A stretch of DNA of 64,000 nt from positions 1,524,535-1,588,534 of the forward strand of contig NZ_ML123044.1 of assembly GCF_003846175.1 (NCBI RefSeq). The letters run 5' to 3'. This DNA comes from Streptomyces sp. ADI95-17 (GTDB lineage Bacteria > Actinomycetota > Actinomycetes > Streptomycetales > Streptomycetaceae). Of this stretch, positions 59,796 through 64,000 are shown in pieces (position 1 is the stretch's first letter; the number at the start of each line of letters is the position of its first letter). Position numbers and translations under genes: made by a program. Under the pieces are notes generated by a model. It worked only from the letters and a program-made list of their open reading frames with translations. It was not told the origin of the DNA and ran no database searches.

Positions 59796-62264
59796 ATGGG
59801 GATGACCACACCACCGCGGACGCTCGCCGAAGCTCTCCGGGCCCGGGACGACGAGTCGTTGGCCGGGCTGCTGCGCGCCCGCCCCGATCTCCTCAACCCG
59901 GTGCCGGGCGACATCACCCAGCTCGCGACCAGGGCCGGCACCCGTGCCTCGGTCGTACGCGCGCTGGAGCACCTCGACCGGTTCGCGCTGCAGACCGCCG
60001 AGGCGCTCGCGGTGGCCGCCGACCCCGCCCCGTACGAGACGCTGCTCGGGCTGCTCACCGGTGACGGCCGGGACGACGGCGAGCACCGTGACGACGCGGG
60101 CGCGGCGATCTCCGACGCGCTGCCCGGTGCCCTGGCCACGCTGCGCGAACAGGCCCTCGTCTGGGGCGAGGACGAGCGGCTGCGGCTGGTGCGCACGGCG
60201 CGCGAGATCCTCGCGCCGTCCCCGCAGCACGCCTCGCCCACCGGCCTCGGGCCGACCGTCGCCGAGGCGACCTCCGGCATGTCCCCGGGCCGCCTCCAGG
60301 AGATCCTGGCCGCGGCCGGGCTGCCCGCCACGCACGACCCGGTCTCCGCCGTGACCGCCCTGGCCGCGCTCTTCACCGACCGGGCCAGGATGGGCGAGCT
60401 GCTGGACTCCGCCCCGGCCGAGGCCCTGTCCGTGCTGGACCGGCTGGTGTGGGGGCCGCCGTACGGGGAGGTGACCCCGAACCCCACCCCGCCGGTGAAG
60501 TGGCTGCGCGACCACGGGCTGCTGCTGCCGGTGTCGACCCGCACCGTGGTGCTGCCCCGCGAGGCCGCCCTGCATCTGCGGGCGGGACGCGCCCACCGCG
60601 TACCGGAGCCGCGGCCGCCGGCCGTGGAGGCGGTCGCCAACCGCGATCCACAGGCTGTGGACAGCGCGGCGGCCGGTCAGGCGCTGCTGGCCGTGAACAC
60701 CGTCGAGGAGCTGCTGAAGAGCTGGAACGGCGGCGGGCCCCCGATACTGCGGGCCGGCGGGCTCAGCGTCCGCGAGCTGAAGCGGACCGCCACCGCCCTG
60801 GAGGTCCCCGAGCCGGTCGCCGCGTTCTGGGCCGAACTCGCCTTCGCGGCCGGGCTGCTGGCCTCCGACGGCGAGGCCGACGAGCGGTACGCGCCGACGC
60901 CCGCGTACGACGACTGGGCCGAACTCCCCGCGCAGGACCGCTGGACGCACCTCGCCACCGCCTGGCTCGCCGCCACCCGCACCTCGGGCCTCGTCGGCGG
61001 CCAGGACGCCAAGGGCCGGGCCCTGTCCGCGCTGGGCCCCGAGCTCGACCGCTCCGCCGCCCCGGAGGTACGGCACCGGGTCCTCGCCCTGCTCGCTGCC
61101 CTGGAGCCCGGCACCGCCCCCGACCCGGAGACCGTCCTCGCCCGGATGCGCTGGGAGCGCCCCCTGCGCGGCGCCTCCGTCTCCGCCGGGGACACCACCG
61201 ATCTGCGGTCCCGGATCGCCCTGTGGACGCTCAACGAGTCCGAGCTGCTCGGCATCACCGGCCGCGGCGCGCTCGCCACGCACACCCGCGCCCTGCTCGA
61301 CGCCGGACCGGCCGAGGCCGCCGCGCTGCTCGCGCCGCTCATCCCGGAGCCGCTGGACCACGTCCTGCTCCAGGCCGACCTCACGGCCGTCGCCCCCGGC
61401 CCGCTGGAACGCCCCCTGGCCGACATGCTCTCCGCCCTGGCGGACATCGAGTCGAAGGGCGGCGCGACGGTCTACCGCTTCACCCCCGGCTCGGTGCGCC
61501 GCGCTCTGGACGCCGGGCAGTCCGCGGCCGACCTGCACGCCTTCCTCGCCGCGCACAGCCGCACGCCCGTCCCGCAGCCGCTCAGCTACCTCATCGACGA
61601 CGTGGCCCGCCGCCACGGCCATCTGCGGATCGGCGCCGCCTCCTCGTACGTGCGCTGCGACGACGAGGCCGTGCTGAACGAGATCCTGGCCGACAAGCGC
61701 TCGGTCACCCTGCGGCTGCGCCGTCTCGCGCCGACCGCCCTGGCCGCCCAGGTCGACCCGGCGTCCCTGCTCGAAGGGCTGCGCGAGATGGGTTACGCCC
61801 CGGCCGCCGAGTCCGCCGAGGGCGACGTGCTGATCACCCGCGCGGGCGCCCGCCGCACCCCGCCCCGCACGGCCCCCGTCCCCGTGCCCGAGGGCCCTCC
61901 GGTGCCGGACGCCACCCTGCTCGGCGCGGCGGTACGGGCGATCCGGGCCGGGGACACGGCCGCCACGGTGGTCCGCAAGGACGCCCCGGAGTCCCCCGGC
62001 GCCACCGCGGCCGCGCCCGGCTCGCTGCCCCGTACGACCTCCGCCGAGACCCTCGCCACCGTCCAGGCCGCCGCGATGACCGGCTCGGCGCTCTGGATCG
62101 GCTACGTGAACGCGGACGGCGCCGCCAGCCAGCGGGTCATCGCCCCGGTCCGGGTCGAGGGCGGCTTCGTCACGGCGTACGACCACACGGCGGACGAGGT
62201 ACGTACGTACCCGCTGCACCGCATCACGGGCGTCGCGGAACTGGCGGACGACCAGACGACTTGA
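59796..62264 (+). CDS. Helicase-associated (XPB/Ssl2-like N-terminal) domain protein
   Basis: 822 residues from ATG 59796 (ATG 59802 also in frame). Ala/Leu-rich helical N-terminal region (RTLAEALRARDDESLAGLLRARPDLL), then the helicase C3 family core, whose members have lost classical helicase motifs; no Walker A or DEAD box is seen. The C-terminal ~80 residues (ALWIGYVNADGAASQRVIAPVRVEGGFVTAYDHTADEVRTYPLHRI) look like a WYL-type domain, which binds nucleic acid or ligand. The family is paired with an XPB-like DNA repair helicase elsewhere in actinobacteria. Here the true helicase is not in the window. Confidence 0.87.
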   Translation: MGMTTPPRTLAEALRARDDESLAGLLRARPDLLNPVPGDITQLATRAGTRASVVRALEHLDRFALQTAEALAVAADPAPYETLLGLLTGDGRDDGEHRDDAGAAISDALPGALATLREQALVWGEDERLRLVRTAREILAPSPQHASPTGLGPTVAEATSGMSPGRLQEILAAAGLPATHDPVSAVTALAALFTDRARMGELLDSAPAEALSVLDRLVWGPPYGEVTPNPTPPVKWLRDHGLLLPVSTRTVVLPREAALHLRAGRAHRVPEPRPPAVEAVANRDPQAVDSAAAGQALLAVNTVEELLKSWNGGGPPILRAGGLSVRELKRTATALEVPEPVAAFWAELAFAAGLLASDGEADERYAPTPAYDDWAELPAQDRWTHLATAWLAATRTSGLVGGQDAKGRALSALGPELDRSAAPEVRHRVLALLAALEPGTAPDPETVLARMRWERPLRGASVSAGDTTDLRSRIALWTLNESELLGITGRGALATHTRALLDAGPAEAAALLAPLIPEPLDHVLLQADLTAVAPGPLERPLADMLSALADIESKGGATVYRFTPGSVRRALDAGQSAADLHAFLAAHSRTPVPQPLSYLIDDVARRHGHLRIGAASSYVRCDDEAVLNEILADKRSVTLRLRRLAPTALAAQVDPASLLEGLREMGYAPAAESAEGDVLITRAGARRTPPRTAPVPVPEGPPVPDATLLGAAVRAIRAGDTAATVVRKDAPESPGATAAAPGSLPRTTSAETLATVQAAAMTGSALWIGYVNADGAASQRVIAPVRVEGGFVTAYDHTADEVRTYPLHRITGVAELADDQTT

Positions 62265-62421
62265 CCCCGCGACCGGCAACCTGATCGATACGCTGGCTCA
62301 TTCGGTCCGAGGAGCTGGGTCGGCGTGTCAGGGTGCGCGCCACGCGTCACCGGCGCCTGTCGGGGAAGCGTGCGAGCGTCCCTGCTGCGAGGCTGCAGCA
62401 GTGGATGGGGGCGAGGAATCT

Positions 62422-64000
62422 GTGACCGGTTCGTACAACAGGCAGGATGTCCGCAACGAGATCAGCGGCAGGCTCCATTTCAGCACGGTGGTCCAAGGCG
62501 CCCAGGTAACTCTCCAACTCCCCTCGACTCTTCCGCCCTCCCTCACTGGCATGCCGGCCGCCCATCCGACCTTCACGGGCCGCGAGTCGGAGACCAGCAC
62601 ATTGCTGGAGGCGATGCGCCATGCCCCTGAGACAACGGGCACGAAACACGTGATCTCCGGTCTTCCCGGCGTCGGCAAAACCGAACTCGCTCTACAAGTG
62701 GTACACCGGGCGCTGGGTACACCGGGCCTGCTGCCGGGCGGGGTTCTCTTCATCGACCTTTTCGGGTACGACGAGCGACGCCGTATCAGCCCGCACCGCG
62801 CTCTCGGCTCGCTGCTGCGATCCCTGGCCGTACCGGACGAATACGTCCCGGAGGGCATGGCGGATCGGGAACGTCTGTACCGCTCCGTCCTCGCAACCTA
62901 CGCGGCAGAGCAGCGACGGATCCTGCTGGTGCTGGACAACGCTATGGACAGCGCCCAGGTCCGCCCACTCCTCCCGGGCGATGCGCGCATCCCCGCGCTG
63001 ATCACCACTCGGCACACGCTGAGCGACCTGGGCGCCCGGATGCTCAATTTGTCAGTTCTCGAACAACAGGATGCCGTGAAGTTCGTGGCCCGAAGTCTGC
63101 ACGGGCTGGTGGGCCCGGAAGACACCCGGGTAGCGGATGAGCCCACATCAGCTGACGAGATTGCATCCTTGTGCGGCGGGCTGCCCCTGGCCCTGTCCAT
63201 CGTCGGCTCCCTGTTGGCCGACGTACCCTCCCGGCCTCTGCGCTCCATGGCCAATGCGCTGAGTGACGCGCACCGCCGTCTGGAACGGCTCAGCCGCGAA
63301 GACCTCGCCGTACGTGCGGCCTTCGACCTCTCGTACCGACAGCTGCGGCCGGACCAGGCCAGGCTCTTCCGGCTGTTGCCGCTCAATCCCGGTCCGGACC
63401 TCGCGACCGAGACGGTGGCGCAGTTGGCCGACATGACTTCAGACGATGCGGAGGGGCTCCTGCTCCTGCTCGTTCGAGGACACTTCATCGAACCCGGATC
63501 ATCCTTCGGGCGCTGGCGCATGCACGACCTCATGCGCCTGTACGCGGACGAGCTGTGTCACGCAGAGGATGCTCCACACGAACGAGAAGCCGCCCTGGAG
63601 CGGCTGTTCGTGCACTACGTCACCACCGCGCACGCCGCTGACACCCACATGGACGCAGGGTCCGCCCCCGATCCCCTGTTCCCGAACCGGGACGCCGCCC
63701 TGGCCTGGTTGGACGCAGAACATGCCAACCTCCTCGCCGCTGCCGTCACCGGTCCGCAGACAGGGCGGCCCGAAGTGCTGCTTCAGCTGCACTATTCACT
63801 GATCGACTACCAGCGCTGGCGGCGTAGCTTCGAGGAGTGCGTCGCGCTGGCTCTCGCAGCGCTGGAGACGATCCGCGCCTTGAGCGATCCCGTGATCGAG
63901 AGCGCCGAAGCAAGCGTGCTGAACAACCTGGCCACAGCACAGCGTGAGCTGCGCCGATTCGACGACGCCGTAGCTTCGTACCGAGAAGCACAGCGTCTGC
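62422..64000 (+). CDS. STAND ATPase, NB-ARC type, N-terminal part (runs off right edge)
   Basis: 526 codons visible from GTG 62422 behind GAGGA. After a short N-terminal segment (NEISGRLHFSTVVQGAQVTLQL), the NB-ARC module has Walker A GLPGVGKTE at 80-88, Walker B RILLVLDN, sensor TTRH, and the GLPLAL motif in CGGLPLALSIVG. A winged-helix and the start of a TPR array follow (LNNLATAQRELRRFDDAVASYREAQ). This resembles AfsR/SARP-like and defence-type STAND proteins lacking a DNA-binding domain at the N-terminus. The effector, if C-terminal, is outside the window. Confidence 0.88.
   Translation, partial: MTGSYNRQDVRNEISGRLHFSTVVQGAQVTLQLPSTLPPSLTGMPAAHPTFTGRESETSTLLEAMRHAPETTGTKHVISGLPGVGKTELALQVVHRALGTPGLLPGGVLFIDLFGYDERRRISPHRALGSLLRSLAVPDEYVPEGMADRERLYRSVLATYAAEQRRILLVLDNAMDSAQVRPLLPGDARIPALITTRHTLSDLGARMLNLSVLEQQDAVKFVARSLHGLVGPEDTRVADEPTSADEIASLCGGLPLALSIVGSLLADVPSRPLRSMANALSDAHRRLERLSREDLAVRAAFDLSYRQLRPDQARLFRLLPLNPGPDLATETVAQLADMTSDDAEGLLLLLVRGHFIEPGSSFGRWRMHDLMRLYADELCHAEDAPHEREAALERLFVHYVTTAHAADTHMDAGSAPDPLFPNRDAALAWLDAEHANLLAAAVTGPQTGRPEVLLQLHYSLIDYQRWRRSFEECVALALAALETIRALSDPVIESAEASVLNNLATAQRELRRFDDAVASYREAQRL

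Noticed and set aside
62265..62421. Possible tRNA or small RNA between the helicase-associated and STAND genes
   Set aside because: No cloverleaf arms or T-loop consensus; just a promoter-sized gap.

Overview
The window is a stretch of Streptomyces-type actinobacterial chromosome. Supporting signs are very high GC with G/C at nearly every third codon position, frequent GTG and TTG starts, a conservon (cvn) operon with two cytochrome P450s, futalosine-pathway menaquinone genes (mqnB, mqnD), DUF397/WhiJ-type regulator triads, LppU- and DUF2771-type lipoproteins, and a type VII secretion toxin cassette. There is no prophage, insertion sequence, CRISPR array, rRNA or tRNA that I can support.

Layout. 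1-2862: 3' part of a large FAD/Fe-S oxidoreductase (minus; runs off the left edge). 3156-8732: six tightly overlapping genes, cvnA-cvnB-cvnC-cvnD plus a CYP157-like P450 lacking the ExxR motif and a canonical P450. 8828-9946: serC. 10093-14246: small proteins, GNAT, secreted beta-propeller, SGNH hydrolase, XRE-cupin and TetR regulators. 14578-20477: SAM methyltransferase, lipoprotein, isochorismatase-fold hydrolase, unknown protein, a Ser/Thr kinase fused to an extracellular solute-binding domain, and a cupin/zinc-ribbon protein. 20646-25912: secreted PGRP-type amidase, aldo/keto reductase, and a PadR regulator divergent from an alpha/beta hydrolase with a clear palindromic operator. 25945-33502: a 29-residue membrane peptide, RNA 2',3'-cyclic phosphodiesterase, MFS exporter with MarR regulator, ribbon-helix-helix protein, NCS2 purine permease, DUF2530 and a CtpE-like P-type ATPase. 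33536-35287: two paralogous secreted proteins. 35572-40442: a 1068-residue sacsin-N-type ATPase, a repeat-filled intergenic region and DUF3027. 40967-45474: MFS, DUF2771 lipoprotein, mqnB, mqnD, cold-shock-domain protein. 45774-50559: T7SS-associated polymorphic toxin cassette (DUF6507, frameshifted toxin, immunity protein, DUF6177). 50682-52385: WhiJ-type triad. 52603-58324: serine hydrolase, HAD phosphatase, and a ferric-siderophore ABC operon under an iron box. 58599-64000: membrane protein, helicase-associated protein, and a STAND (NB-ARC) ATPase that runs off the right edge.

How genes work together. The conservon is a membrane-sensor/GTPase module whose co-translated P450s probably act with it. 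The siderophore operon is a complete permease-permease-ATPase-binding protein importer. mqnB and mqnD are consecutive parts of the futalosine route to menaquinone. The DUF397/XRE/ATP-binding triad is a developmental regulator module. The toxin and immunity genes are translationally coupled.

The most unusual pattern is that several unrelated genes have their extreme 3' ends, often including the stop codon, tandemly duplicated into the downstream spacer: 39 bp x3 after the sacsin-type ATPase, 23 bp x4 after the cold-shock gene, 13 bp x3 after the siderophore-binding gene, about 14 bp x5 after the lipoprotein gene, 16 bp x2 after the methyltransferase, and 11 bp x3 after the cupin gene. In the three clearest arrays the repeated stop falls in all three frames. 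All family assignments rest on reading the sequence; no database search was run.
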